Below, piece after piece: positions 53,730-61,592 of a stretch of DNA of 64,000 nt. The position numbers and the translations under genes were made by a program. The notes under the pieces were generated by a model. That model was not told the origin of the DNA. It did not search any database and was given only the letters and a program-made list of their open reading frames with translations. This DNA is from Sodalis sp. dw_96 (GTDB lineage Bacteria > Pseudomonadota > Gammaproteobacteria > Enterobacterales > Enterobacteriaceae). The stretch's first letter is position 1; each line of letters begins with the position of its first letter. The stretch is taken from assembly GCF_018449575.1 (NCBI RefSeq), contig NZ_JAAVUT010000001.1, positions 655,988 through 719,987 of the forward strand. Reading direction: 5' to 3'.

Positions 53730-54311
53730 ATGTGCGGCAGATTCGCTCAATTTGAAACACGCGAGGATTATCTCGAATTCCTGAATGCTGACGTTGAGTT
53801 CGTCGGCGCGCTCGATGGCGAGCCCATCGGCCGGTACAACGTTGCTCCAGGCACGCGCGTTCTGCTACTGAACCAACGCGATGACAAATTGCACCTCGAT
53901 CCGGTCCATTGGGGTTATCAACCAGCGTGGGCGAAAGAATCCGGACGCCCTCCCCTGATTAATGCCCGCGTCGAGACGGCGGCCACTGGCCTGATGTTTA
54001 AGCCGTTGTGGAATACCGGGCGAGCCTTGGTCATGGCCGATGGCTGGTACGAGTGGAAGAAAGACCCAGACGACGCGAAGATTAAACAACCCTACTTTAT
54101 CTATCACAAAAATAAGAAGCCTATCTGCTTTGCAGCCATAAGCCGGTTTCATCCAGACGCCCTGGACGCGCCAGAGGACGACGGCTTTGTTATCGTGACG
54201 GCGACCAGTGATAAAGGACTGGTTGATATTCACGACCGGCGGCCATTGGTTATGACGCGATCGGCTTCACTCGAATGGATTTCGCCAGAGACTACGCCAG
54301 AACGCGCCTAG
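53730..54311 (+). CDS. SRAP/HMCES-family protein (YedK-like), cut short by amber codon
   Basis: HMCES-type proteins form a covalent link through Cys2 with abasic sites in single-stranded DNA. The start at 53730 is chosen because Met removal must expose Cys2 in MCGRF; an ATG at 53712 is also in frame. Visible: Cys2, Asn78 in INARVET, Glu108 in DGWYEWK and His168 in DIHDRRP, the usual active-site set. The frame stops at TAG (54309-54311) after 193 residues (E. coli YedK 222), but the same frame continues with family-like sequence to 54437. The gene is therefore probably a recent nonsense mutant, unless the amber is read through. Confidence 0.85.
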   Translation: MCGRFAQFETREDYLEFLNADVEFVGALDGEPIGRYNVAPGTRVLLLNQRDDKLHLDPVHWGYQPAWAKESGRPPLINARVETAATGLMFKPLWNTGRALVMADGWYEWKKDPDDAKIKQPYFIYHKNKKPICFAAISRFHPDALDAPEDDGFVIVTATSDKGLVDIHDRRPLVMTRSASLEWISPETTPERA

Positions 54312-54437
54312 GAGCTGGCGCATGATTGCGCTATATCAGCTGAAGAATTTGCGTTTTATCCTATCGGTAAAGCTGTAGGGAATATTCATAACGATGGCGA
54401 GTCGATAATTAAACGCATCGACAATCCATTAGTATAG
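54312..54437 (+). pseudogene. Detached C-terminal part of the SRAP gene
   Basis: In the same frame as the preceding gene, directly after its TAG, 41 codons read ELAHDCAISAEEFAFYP, then IGKAVGNIHNDGE, and end at TAG 54435-54437. This corresponds to the YedK C-terminus (FSWHPVSRAVGNVKNQG type). With one sense codon in place of the amber the protein would be 235 aa. Confidence 0.8.
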
Positions 54438-54653
54438 AATATATTACCTTCCTATTATTCATTCGGTAAACGGCCGTTTATCATCCCCCTTCTTCAGCTT
54501 GTTCGTTTAATATTTTTTGAGATTCCCTGTGATTAATTAGTTATTGCAATTTATTTTCATTGTGTATATTTCAAGCATCGTTGAATTACCCATTAAAGAA
54601 TAAATAGCATGAATATGACTCACATTTTAAATTGATTGATCTAGGGAAAGAAT
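54438..54653. other. Upstream region of the orphan toxin
   Basis: 216 A+T-rich bases. The only structured element is the perfect 14-bp palindrome TAAACGGCCGTTTA at 54467-54480. No CTGT-N8-ACAG LexA box is present, unlike most colicin genes. Confidence 0.5.
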
Positions 54654-56867
54654 ATGGACGAGGTTTTAACTGTTTATGCTTATCCACCCGCAGGGACGAA
54701 GCCACAATGCGAGAAAAATTCTGATGGTGTATATACGGATGTTGGTGGAAGACTATGCGAAGTTGGTAACACAACTGCCAATAATATAGTATCGAATTAT
54801 GAGCAACTAAATTCAATTACCAACAATGTCGAAGCATTTAGGAATGAACAGCATACACAAAAACTTATTAATGATGCTCAGGCAGCAACCGCGAAGCTTC
54901 TTGCCAATGAATCGGCAAGGCTAAGCTCACAGCAACAGGCAGTAAAACAATTAGTCGAGAGACAAAAAATAAATTTAAACCAATTGCAAGCCCAATCTTT
55001 GCAGACAAGGCAATCACTTTCCGCCTTACAAAATAAGGTCCAGGCGGATTTTTCCATTCGACAACAAAGAATCCAACAAAATAGATCGAGCATCACACAA
55101 CATCATTCAAATATACAAACTCAGTTTCAACAGTCATTAAATAGAATAAATAGCATGCCCAACCCAAATGCCGCAGATCGCGCTAAAGAACTGCAAAAGG
55201 AAGCCGAGCGCAAAGCAAAAGCCGAGATGGATAGAATTACTGAAGAGCATAACAGACAAATAGCGGAAATAGAAAACCAGGTCAAAGTCCAAGAAGAAGA
55301 AGCCCGTAGGCTTGAACATGAAATATTTAGCGCAGAACATCCCCTTGAAGCTGCACAAGGGTGGGTAAATGATGCAGTTAATCATATCAACGCCATGGAG
55401 CATAATAAAAACCACGCTGAGCATTTGGTACGTGAAAGTGAACAACACGTTCAACAAATAACAAATGAATACAATCATCTTAAAGCGAAGGTCGACGGGG
55501 TCAGACATAGAGGACGCGGCCCTGGTGGCAGAAAAAAGAGTTTTGTACTAGATGCAATTGGCAACGCAATGTGTATTGCCGATTGGGACCGCCAATTGTA
55601 CCGGCGAATGGACAATATTGAGGCTGCCCAGGAAGAACTTAATCAGCGAAGAACTCATCTCGATCATTGTCATCACCAGTTGCACGAGGCGCACCAAAAT
55701 AAGTCTCGCGCCGATGCTAATCTCGGCCATGTCCAAAACACCATTCGGCAACAGCAAGAGGCTCATGCTGCCCATTTAGCGCAACTGGAAGCTCAACGTA
55801 AAGCCATTGAAGCAGCCGAGGCACGGCGTCAAGCGGACGCGGCAAAACTGAAAGAGCAGCAAGAGGCACAAAGGAAAACTGAAGAAGCGGCAAAAGTCGT
55901 CAAGGCGCTGATCGCTACTAGGGCTGTTGAAAACAATGATCTGGGAAAGGTCACTAATCAATTCAGTTCGTTAAGTGTTTCCCAACAAGAGCAAAGGGTT
56001 AAAGAATTAACGACCTGCCAAACTAATGCCTGTAAAGTACAAACCGAAGCTAAATGGTTCATCCAAGGTGCAGACCAATGGTTAAGTTATTCCGGCGGCG
56101 TGGCGGCGGGCATCCCTGCCGGAATTGTTGATGGTGTTAAGGGAGTTATGCATGCCGCACAAAATGAAAGAGAAGTCTATGTAGGTCTGAAAGCGCTCGT
56201 CAATAGCGGAAATATTTTAGGGACCGTTGCTGACTGCGTAAAACAGTCCTGGATTGCGCACATCGATAATATGGAAGCATCAAAGCAACAAGGCAATGTT
56301 GTTGGGTCTTTCCAGGCCGGAATTGAAGGCGGCAAACTAACTGGCGATGTCCTGGGGCTAGTTGCGAGCGGCGCAGGGATAGCTAAGACTGTCATTTCTG
56401 TCAATAAATTTGGTAGCTCTTTACCGAAAATCCAAACTGTCAGCCAGGCGGAAACGGGAATGGTTTGGGGTATGGGCATTCAAGGTCAAGGTATGCCTTG
56501 GGAATCCTTTGTAGGAAAGCAATTGCCAGCAGGATCTAGATTACCTCAAAACTACAAGACTTTTGATTATTTCGATATTGACACCGGCGTTGCAGTAAGT
56601 GTTAAAACCATCGACACGACTACTTCATCAAAAATTGCCAACCCGAAGCAGATTTATACTTCTCTGAAGGGTAACATTGATGCGACAATATCTTTCGATG
56701 GATATAGTTTGAGCGGAACCACGATCAAACCAGGCCAAATTACCGCGCGCGAGGTTATTGTAGCCATACCAGAAGCGACTACAAAGGCGCAATGGGAACA
56801 TATAAACCAAGCTATAAAATACGGCGAAGACAATGGTGTAACATTGAAAATTATAAAGGTTGATTGA
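54654..56867 (+). CDS. Polymorphic toxin with CdiA-CT-like nuclease C-terminus
   Basis: 737 aa. No signal peptide, FHA repeats or other known delivery domain is recognised. Residues ~30-450 are largely coiled coil (Gln-, Ala-, Glu-rich, QAQLEAQRKAIEAAEARRQ-like). Residues ~480-600 are Gly/Ala-rich and partly hydrophobic, like the pre-toxin regions of CDI or Rhs proteins. The last ~130 residues (GMPWESFVG, FDYFD, VSVKTIDT, NPKQIYTSLKG, AIPEATTKAQWEHINQAI) resemble the PD-(D/E)xK-like DNase ends of some CdiA proteins, with E617, D638/D641 and K651 as candidate catalytic residues. The likely immunity gene starts right after the stop. Delivery could be colicin-like; this is open. Confidence 0.75.
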   Translation: MDEVLTVYAYPPAGTKPQCEKNSDGVYTDVGGRLCEVGNTTANNIVSNYEQLNSITNNVEAFRNEQHTQKLINDAQAATAKLLANESARLSSQQQAVKQLVERQKINLNQLQAQSLQTRQSLSALQNKVQADFSIRQQRIQQNRSSITQHHSNIQTQFQQSLNRINSMPNPNAADRAKELQKEAERKAKAEMDRITEEHNRQIAEIENQVKVQEEEARRLEHEIFSAEHPLEAAQGWVNDAVNHINAMEHNKNHAEHLVRESEQHVQQITNEYNHLKAKVDGVRHRGRGPGGRKKSFVLDAIGNAMCIADWDRQLYRRMDNIEAAQEELNQRRTHLDHCHHQLHEAHQNKSRADANLGHVQNTIRQQQEAHAAHLAQLEAQRKAIEAAEARRQADAAKLKEQQEAQRKTEEAAKVVKALIATRAVENNDLGKVTNQFSSLSVSQQEQRVKELTTCQTNACKVQTEAKWFIQGADQWLSYSGGVAAGIPAGIVDGVKGVMHAAQNEREVYVGLKALVNSGNILGTVADCVKQSWIAHIDNMEASKQQGNVVGSFQAGIEGGKLTGDVLGLVASGAGIAKTVISVNKFGSSLPKIQTVSQAETGMVWGMGIQGQGMPWESFVGKQLPAGSRLPQNYKTFDYFDIDTGVAVSVKTIDTTTSSKIANPKQIYTSLKGNIDATISFDGYSLSGTTIKPGQITAREVIVAIPEATTKAQWEHINQAIKYGEDNGVTLKIIKVD

Positions 56868-56868
56868 A

Positions 56869-57402
56869 ATGAGCGACGTAGATAAAACTCAATGGGCATC
56901 AGCTAAAATTAATGATGATTTCATTTGTGTAGAAACTTATTCCGGCTATAGGCTAACTAAGCTTGACCCTAAAGGAGTTCAGCATTTAGCCAAAATTGAA
57001 ATCGATGATCATGACTTGGGCTTACTTGTTATCGACGCCATTTCACGTAGTCGGTTTGTTTTATCACAACCTAGAAAAGATATATTTATCCCTTCTGATG
57101 TCACTTATGATGCTGATCTATATGATTTCCAATCATCTTCTGATAGATATCATAATTGGATATCTGAATTAATGTCAGCATACCGATACAAGAGCAAACA
57201 ATTGCTTTTCAAGAACATGAAAAGCTGTGACATTGAAGCCAAAAATGGTCAGATTACCTTTTCCCCAACCTGTCACGAAAAAATGGATGCATGGAGTGGA
57301 AAGGGAATAAAGCTGACGGATCTCGTTACCCTTCCCGCCGACAGTACCCCCGCTGAAATCGGCGCTGCCTTACGCCTCGCTTTCAGCCGCTGCATAGGCT
57401 AA
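56869..57402 (+). CDS. Probable CdiI-like immunity protein
   Basis: 177 aa, acidic, cytosolic, with no membrane segment. It begins one base after the toxin stop, with AAAGGT before ATG; a TTG three codons earlier overlaps the toxin. Its C-terminal motif LPADSTPAEIGAALRLAFSRC resembles ends seen in CDI immunity proteins. Gene order and spacing are those of a toxin/immunity pair. The 3' end overlaps the end of the truncated umuC by 3 bases on the opposite strand. Confidence 0.7.
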   Translation: MSDVDKTQWASAKINDDFICVETYSGYRLTKLDPKGVQHLAKIEIDDHDLGLLVIDAISRSRFVLSQPRKDIFIPSDVTYDADLYDFQSSSDRYHNWISELMSAYRYKSKQLLFKNMKSCDIEAKNGQITFSPTCHEKMDAWSGKGIKLTDLVTLPADSTPAEIGAALRLAFSRCIG

Positions 57403-58064
57403 AAATAGTCCCGGCTTCGGTCGGGGCAAGCTATAGGGTGGCTGTCGGCCAACTGTAGGGCGGTAGAGATACCCATGGCATTCAGCTTCTTTGATATCCG
57501 CCGGCCAACGCCCCAGATGTCCTCTACAGGCAGTAGGGCCATTAACTTCCGCTGCCTGTCCGGTGATGACAGGTCTACCACTCCGCCTCTTGCAGGCCAT
57601 GTTTTGGCAGCGTGGTTGGCGAGTTTTGCCAGCGTCTTTGTCGGGGCAATGCCGACGCCAACGGTTAATTTAGTGCGCTGCTTCACCCGCTCGCGGATCT
57701 TACGCCCGAACTGTTCAAGGCTCATGCAATTGCTGACGCCTGTGAGGTTCATGAAGGCTTCGTCTATCGAATAGATTTCAGTTTGAGGCGCCATTTCCTC
57801 CAGCGTCGTCATAACCCGGTTGGACATGTCGGCATAAAGGGCATAGTTACTGGAAAAGACGGCCACGCGATGCTTTCTAACGATGTCTTTGATCTCGAAA
57901 AAAGGATTTCCCGTTTTGAATCCCAGCTTTTTGGCCTCAGTCGAACGCGCTATCACGCATCCATCGTTATTGCTGAGGACTATAACTGGCTTACCCTTCA
58001 GGTCTGGCCGGAATACCGTCTCGCAAGAGGCGTAAAAGCTGTTCACATCAGCCAGGGCAAACAT
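57399..58064 (-). pseudogene. umuC: Truncated DNA polymerase V subunit UmuC (N-terminal half)
   Basis: 221 aa against 422 in E. coli. The first ~206 residues are good UmuC: MFALADVNSFYASCE, VVLSNNDGC-like block VIVLSNNDGCVIAR, YSIDEAFMNL with the catalytic Asp-Glu, VGVGIAPTKTLAKLANH and WGVGRRISKKL. Homology stops near base 57446, and the last 15 residues are unrelated. The little-finger and C-terminal beta-clamp-binding parts are missing, so polymerase activity is unlikely. The break coincides with the end of the toxin/immunity unit. Its start lies next to the umuD stop. Confidence 0.88.
57401..57425 (-). terminator. Hairpin at the end of truncated umuC
   Basis: On the - strand CCCGAC-CGAA-GCCGGG is followed by ACTATTTTT. 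It lies in the part of the umuC frame that no longer resembles UmuC, so it belongs to the sequence that replaced the lost half. Confidence 0.55.
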
Positions 58065-58065
58065 A

Positions 58066-58485
58066 TCATGGCGCAGCGTGAATGATGAACGTCACAACGC
58101 CGAAAATTTCAACGTTATCGTCAACACGAATCGGGATGGCCTGGTAGGCAGGGTTCATCGGCAGCAGGCGCGGTATCGGGGTAAGTTGGAGTTGTTTAAC
58201 TGTAAACTCGCCGTCGAAGGCCGCAATGACTATCTGCCCGTGGCGGGCCGTAATGGCGCTGTCAACGACAAGCATGTCGCCCTCGTTAATGAACCCCTCA
58301 ATCATTGAATCACCCGTCACCCGTACAAAATACGTTGCGGCTGGATGATTGATGCATAACTGATTCAAATCTATCCGATTTTCTATGTAGTCCTGTGCAG
58401 GGCTAGGAAACCCTGCGGGAACCCGCGAGGCGAAAAGCGGCAAGGGAATGACTTCGGCAAGTTCAACAGCACGTATAAATCTCAT
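58066..58485 (-). CDS. umuD: UmuD-like S24 peptidase
   Basis: Self-cleaving partner of UmuC in SOS mutagenesis. It has 139 aa, as in E. coli UmuD. The cleavage site is Ala-Gly in [14 protein letters not shown]. The catalytic Ser is in GDSM and the catalytic Lys in [22 protein letters not shown] is conserved. ATG 58485 is the start; the frame opens at a TTG two codons earlier. It is intact although umuC is broken. Confidence 0.95.
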   Translation of the reverse strand: MRFIRAVELAEVIPLPLFASRVPAGFPSPAQDYIENRIDLNQLCINHPAATYFVRVTGDSMIEGFINEGDMLVVDSAITARHGQIVIAAFDGEFTVKQLQLTPIPRLLPMNPAYQAIPIRVDDNVEIFGVVTFIIHAAP

Positions 58486-58507
58486 AGCCAATTACTCAAA
58501 ATATAAA

Positions 58508-58523
58508 CTGTGTATACATACAG
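58508..58523 (-). promoter_or_regulatory. LexA box of umuDC
   Basis: CTGTGTATACATACAG fits the consensus CTGT-N8-ACAG with an AT-rich core and lies 22 bases before the umuD start. The operon should be SOS-induced. Confidence 0.92.
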
Positions 58524-58770
58524 CATAAGCAGGCTATGCAGGTCTTGTGAAGCGCCGTTACGGTAGAAAAACGCAGGTCTTTGACATAAGGGATAATTTA
58601 GTTATTTAGAATAACATTACATCGTTAGTTTTATTATCATTCTTAATATTGTCAACTGTTGATTTTCAATAAATAACTTTTAAACCGATGACTGACTTTA
58701 TATAATTTAATTTCTTCAAAAAAGAAGAGCAAAAATTACTTCATGAGTGAATATATTTAAAAGGACTTTT

Positions 58771-59241
58771 ATGATCAAAACAAAATTAGCTTGTTTATTA
58801 TCTTTTTCCCTTCTATTTGCAGCGCCTGGGATATGTGCCAATCAAACGGATGGAACAAAAGAAGGCGAGGATGTAAGTGCCCCTCACACAGTAAGTAAAT
58901 TATCTGATGATGAAATAAAAACCGAGATATTACGGGACTATCTGAGGTATCATATTAGAGATCGCGGTCCATGCCCTTGCCCTGAATTGCGGTCCAGTGA
59001 TAACAAAAGATGCGGAAAACGTAGCGCGTGGAGTAGAAAAGCAAACAAAACTGTGATGTGTTATAAGGACGATGTTACTCAAGATATGATAGATGATTGG
59101 AAAGAGCAATTTGCTTTATACGGTCATAAAGAAAATGTTGAACCCAAGACAGCGCGTGCCATTGAAATAGCCGGAAAGGTTGACGAATACCTTGAAAACT
59201 ATGGCGCTAATGATGAATTTGATAGAAATTATAATAATTAA
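58771..59241 (+). CDS. Small secreted Cys-rich protein
   Basis: 156 aa; function not recognised. ATG 58771 is preceded by AAGGAC; an upstream GTG (58747) is less likely. A signal peptide MIKTKLACLLSFSLLFAAP is probable, with cleavage after ICA. The mature protein has the motif GPCPCP...CGKRSAWSR...VMCY, four or five cysteines that could form disulfides or bind a metal. The C-terminal part is charged and helical. A clear terminator follows. Confidence 0.75.
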   Translation: MIKTKLACLLSFSLLFAAPGICANQTDGTKEGEDVSAPHTVSKLSDDEIKTEILRDYLRYHIRDRGPCPCPELRSSDNKRCGKRSAWSRKANKTVMCYKDDVTQDMIDDWKEQFALYGHKENVEPKTARAIEIAGKVDEYLENYGANDEFDRNYNN

Positions 59242-59284
59242 ATATTCTTGCAAATCATTTCCATGTTAAACAATTAATACATTT

Positions 59285-59309
59285 CGGGCCGAAAGCGGCC
59301 CGATTTTTT
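59285..59309 (+). terminator. Terminator of the secreted protein gene
   Basis: CGGGCC-GAAAGC-GGCCCG stem-loop followed by ATTTTTT, 43 bases after the stop. Confidence 0.88.
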
Positions 59310-59375
59310 GATCATGCGATACCGAATCAGACTCATGCGCCACTATTATTAATAAGCGTCAATATTTAGAAATTC

Positions 59376-59639
59376 CTAATCCTGCTGTCGGCTTTTTCTA
59401 ATTAGCACACGTCTATCTAACAAATTTTTGTTCATATCGTAATATCTACTCGGCCATATTTCACATGGATGTATATTCAGCTCTTTAGCTATTATATATT
59501 CCCCTTTTGGCCAAGGGCGCACCAGTGTATTTGCTAGTGTGCTTGAACTGAGACCGGCCTTTCTGGATGTGGCAGCCAAGGTAGTCCCTTGTTTACGTAA
59601 CGACGCGATGATGTCGGCATGGTGCCAATCTTTTTTCAT
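59376..59639 (-). CDS. Nlp/Ner-family DNA-binding regulator
   Basis: 87 aa. DWHHADIIASLRKQGTTLAATSRKAGLSSSTLANTL is the helix-turn-helix of the Nlp/SfsB and phage Mu Ner family, followed by RPWPKGE.IIAKEL...P.EIWPSRY. Ner proteins repress early phage genes, so it may be a prophage remnant; a chromosomal SfsB-like role is also possible. Confidence 0.9.
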   Translation of the reverse strand: MKKDWHHADIIASLRKQGTTLAATSRKAGLSSSTLANTLVRPWPKGEYIIAKELNIHPCEIWPSRYYDMNKNLLDRRVLIRKSRQQD

Positions 59640-59726
59640 TTGATAGTTAATTCCTTAATTAACAGATACCGCCAGATAATTGGTAAACCTGCGAGTAAAT
59701 TTTTTAAATAAATATTTTATATGTAA

Positions 59727-59747
59727 TAGCCCGCAAAGTACGGGCTA
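59727..59747 (-). terminator. Possible terminator of the LuxR-type gene
   Basis: TAGCCCG and CGGGCTA form a 7-bp stem with a 7-nt loop between the LuxR-type and Nlp genes. On the - strand it is followed by TTACATATAAAATATTT, a weak T-tract. Confidence 0.4.
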
Positions 59748-59788
59748 TAAAAATAGCTACTGAGACCTCGACGATAAGTAGTTATCTA

Positions 59789-60478
59789 TTAAAACTCCAA
59801 ATGGTCTGTATGAATAAAGCGCTTAGGTAGATATCTATGATAATCTCTAGATATGCAAAAATTTTTGAAGTCATCGAAGTGATTTACACCTACTTTTTCA
59901 TATAGCATTTGCATATAACTCTCAACTGTTCGTGGTGATAGATTTATCCTCTCGGCTGTTTCTTTATTTGTCAATCCTTGCAATCGAAAAAACATAATCT
60001 CACAGTTTCGCTCTGTAAAGAAATAATCAGGTTTATTCAAAAGCAATGAGCCCGGCATGTGCCCTTTGACAAAATCATTTAATGAATAAACCTCCAAATT
60101 TTTGGAATACAAACACAGCCCAACGCACTCATTATCATCGTTATAATATGGAATTTTATTTACGATGTAAGGATAATCTACGGCCAGGGGATGAATTTCA
60201 AGGGTAGCAAGCTTACTTTCATGGTCAGTAACTTTCCTGTCTTGCCTAACGAATTCAAGTCCCAAGTCATCTATTTCAGTCAGCCTTGATTTAATTTCAA
60301 TATCAAGCTTACCTATTACGTCTGACGGAGATTTCAATCCAAATAATGATACTGCGGCCATGTTTACATATACATATCGTGAATCTAAATCTTTAATACC
60401 GTACGGATCAGTAAATTGGTCCAGCAGGCTAATCATTGAATTCGATAGTTTTACTTCTGAAACTTTGTTTCCAATCAT
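59789..60478 (-). CDS. PAS-LuxR-type transcriptional regulator
   Basis: 229 aa. The N-terminal ~130 residues look like a PAS sensor (DPYGIKDLDSRYVYVNMAAVSLFG). The C-terminal part is a LuxR/GerE helix-turn-helix, LTNKETAERINLSPRTVESYMQMLYEKVGV. The ligand and targets are unknown. Its ribosome binding site AAGGAG lies inside a 31-bp dyad (60486-60516), suggesting control of its own expression. Its base composition is A+T-rich like the neighbouring accessory genes. Confidence 0.85.
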   Translation of the reverse strand: MIGNKVSEVKLSNSMISLLDQFTDPYGIKDLDSRYVYVNMAAVSLFGLKSPSDVIGKLDIEIKSRLTEIDDLGLEFVRQDRKVTDHESKLATLEIHPLAVDYPYIVNKIPYYNDDNECVGLCLYSKNLEVYSLNDFVKGHMPGSLLLNKPDYFFTERNCEIMFFRLQGLTNKETAERINLSPRTVESYMQMLYEKVGVNHFDDFKNFCISRDYHRYLPKRFIHTDHLEF

Positions 60479-60485
60479 GATTTTC

Positions 60486-60516
60486 TCCTTAGGTTAATTT
60501 CAAATTACCTTAAGGA
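60486..60516. promoter_or_regulatory. Operator-like dyad over the LuxR-type gene's RBS
   Basis: Arms TCCTTAGGTTAATTT and AAATTACCTTAAGGA match at 13 of 15 positions around a single central C. The gene's ATG ends at 60478, so the dyad covers the Shine-Dalgarno site. Confidence 0.6.
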
Positions 60517-60711
60517 GCATATCAACTTCATTTTTTTGCGAGAACTGAACTAAAGTGCAGGTGACATAAATTAAATGCGTAGAATCTACCATTGAATCTG
60601 AATCGATTTGCGGCGAATATCGCATATATTAAAATGGGAGTTGCCATGCCGGAAATATCTAATTAATCTTGGAGGCGTAGTAAAACACTCCATTTTATTG
60701 TCTTCATCTTT

Positions 60712-60736
60712 CGGGCCTACCCTGGCCCGCTTTTTT
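60712..60736 (+). terminator. Rho-independent terminator without an evident gene
   Basis: CGGGCC-TACCCT-GGCCCG followed by CTTTTTT. The only frame before it on this strand starts at a TTG and is not convincing, and it runs through the hairpin. The stem matches that of the terminator at 59285-59309. A short untranslated transcript from the 60520-60736 interval would explain it. The whole 60479-60855 interval shows no protein gene I trust. Confidence 0.7.
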
Positions 60737-60855
60737 AAGAATCACATAAACGTACAAAGAACCGATGGAATTATAATCGCGTCTAATATTAATCCATCCA
60801 TGGTTATTAGTAATAATATGAATCGCATAAAATTTAGATTAACCCTGAGACATGG

Positions 60856-61353
60856 TTACGAATGAATACTTGTATAGTAATCTTCGATAATTTGTCTCGT
60901 AATCAAACCTTCTGGATTATTACTACCATCAGTTGCTAACAAATATAGATTACCCCATACTGTTTGATCCCCAACTAAAGCGGAATATCTGGCAGTATCC
61001 TCCGTGTCATATTTACCTCCGCCCCCTTGGCTTCCTAGTTCAAAATTGTATGCAATTTTACCATATTTGTCAAAATAGGTCTGATCCTGTACAACTTGGA
61101 TTATCTGCCCCCTGACTGTTGCTCCTGGAACTCGATTCATAACATTCAAACATTCATCAACTATTGCCTTTGTAATAACCAATTGTTGACTAAATCCAAA
61201 ATCCGTTGCCCTTCTAAAAAAAAGAACAAAATTATCATTACTACCATTATCTATTGCGTAGTCGGCTGATTCCTCACTATCATAGTAACCACTTAACCAA
61301 ACATTATCGACTTGCCCAATATAACCCTGAATTTCGTAATAGCTTCTTGGCAT
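60856..61353 (-). CDS. Hypothetical protein (165 aa)
   Basis: Not recognised. 165 aa with AAAGGAT before ATG. Rich in Tyr, Asp, Gly and Asn, no signal peptide and no membrane segment. SYYEIQGYIGQVDNVWLSGYY is near the N-terminus, with a Gly run (GSQGGGGKYDTEDTARY) near residue 110. It follows two tail-like genes on the same strand, so it may be a phage-derived accessory or chaperone, but this is only positional. The 239 bases to the next gene are A+T-rich and empty. Confidence 0.65.
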   Translation of the reverse strand: MPRSYYEIQGYIGQVDNVWLSGYYDSEESADYAIDNGSNDNFVLFFRRATDFGFSQQLVITKAIVDECLNVMNRVPGATVRGQIIQVVQDQTYFDKYGKIAYNFELGSQGGGGKYDTEDTARYSALVGDQTVWGNLYLLATDGSNNPEGLITRQIIEDYYTSIHS

Positions 61354-61592
61354 AATAAGTATCCTTTTAAGTTTAAACTTTGAAAAAAAATTTAAAACTA
61401 TAAAAAATTGTGATTCATATCAATAAACAGAAAAAGATATTTTTATCCTTCAGAGTGGAATTTTAATACCCAACTAAATATTACCATCATTTGTCTTAAA
61501 TTAATTATAGTTGCTGATTACATTTTGGAATAACATAAGACTTTCCAATCATAAAGTGATTTGAATATTTATCTGGACAAATACTATACAAT

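Noticed and set aside
60608..60865. 85-codon + strand frame
   Set aside because: Starts at TTG without a Shine-Dalgarno site and runs through a clear terminator hairpin; no recognisable sequence.
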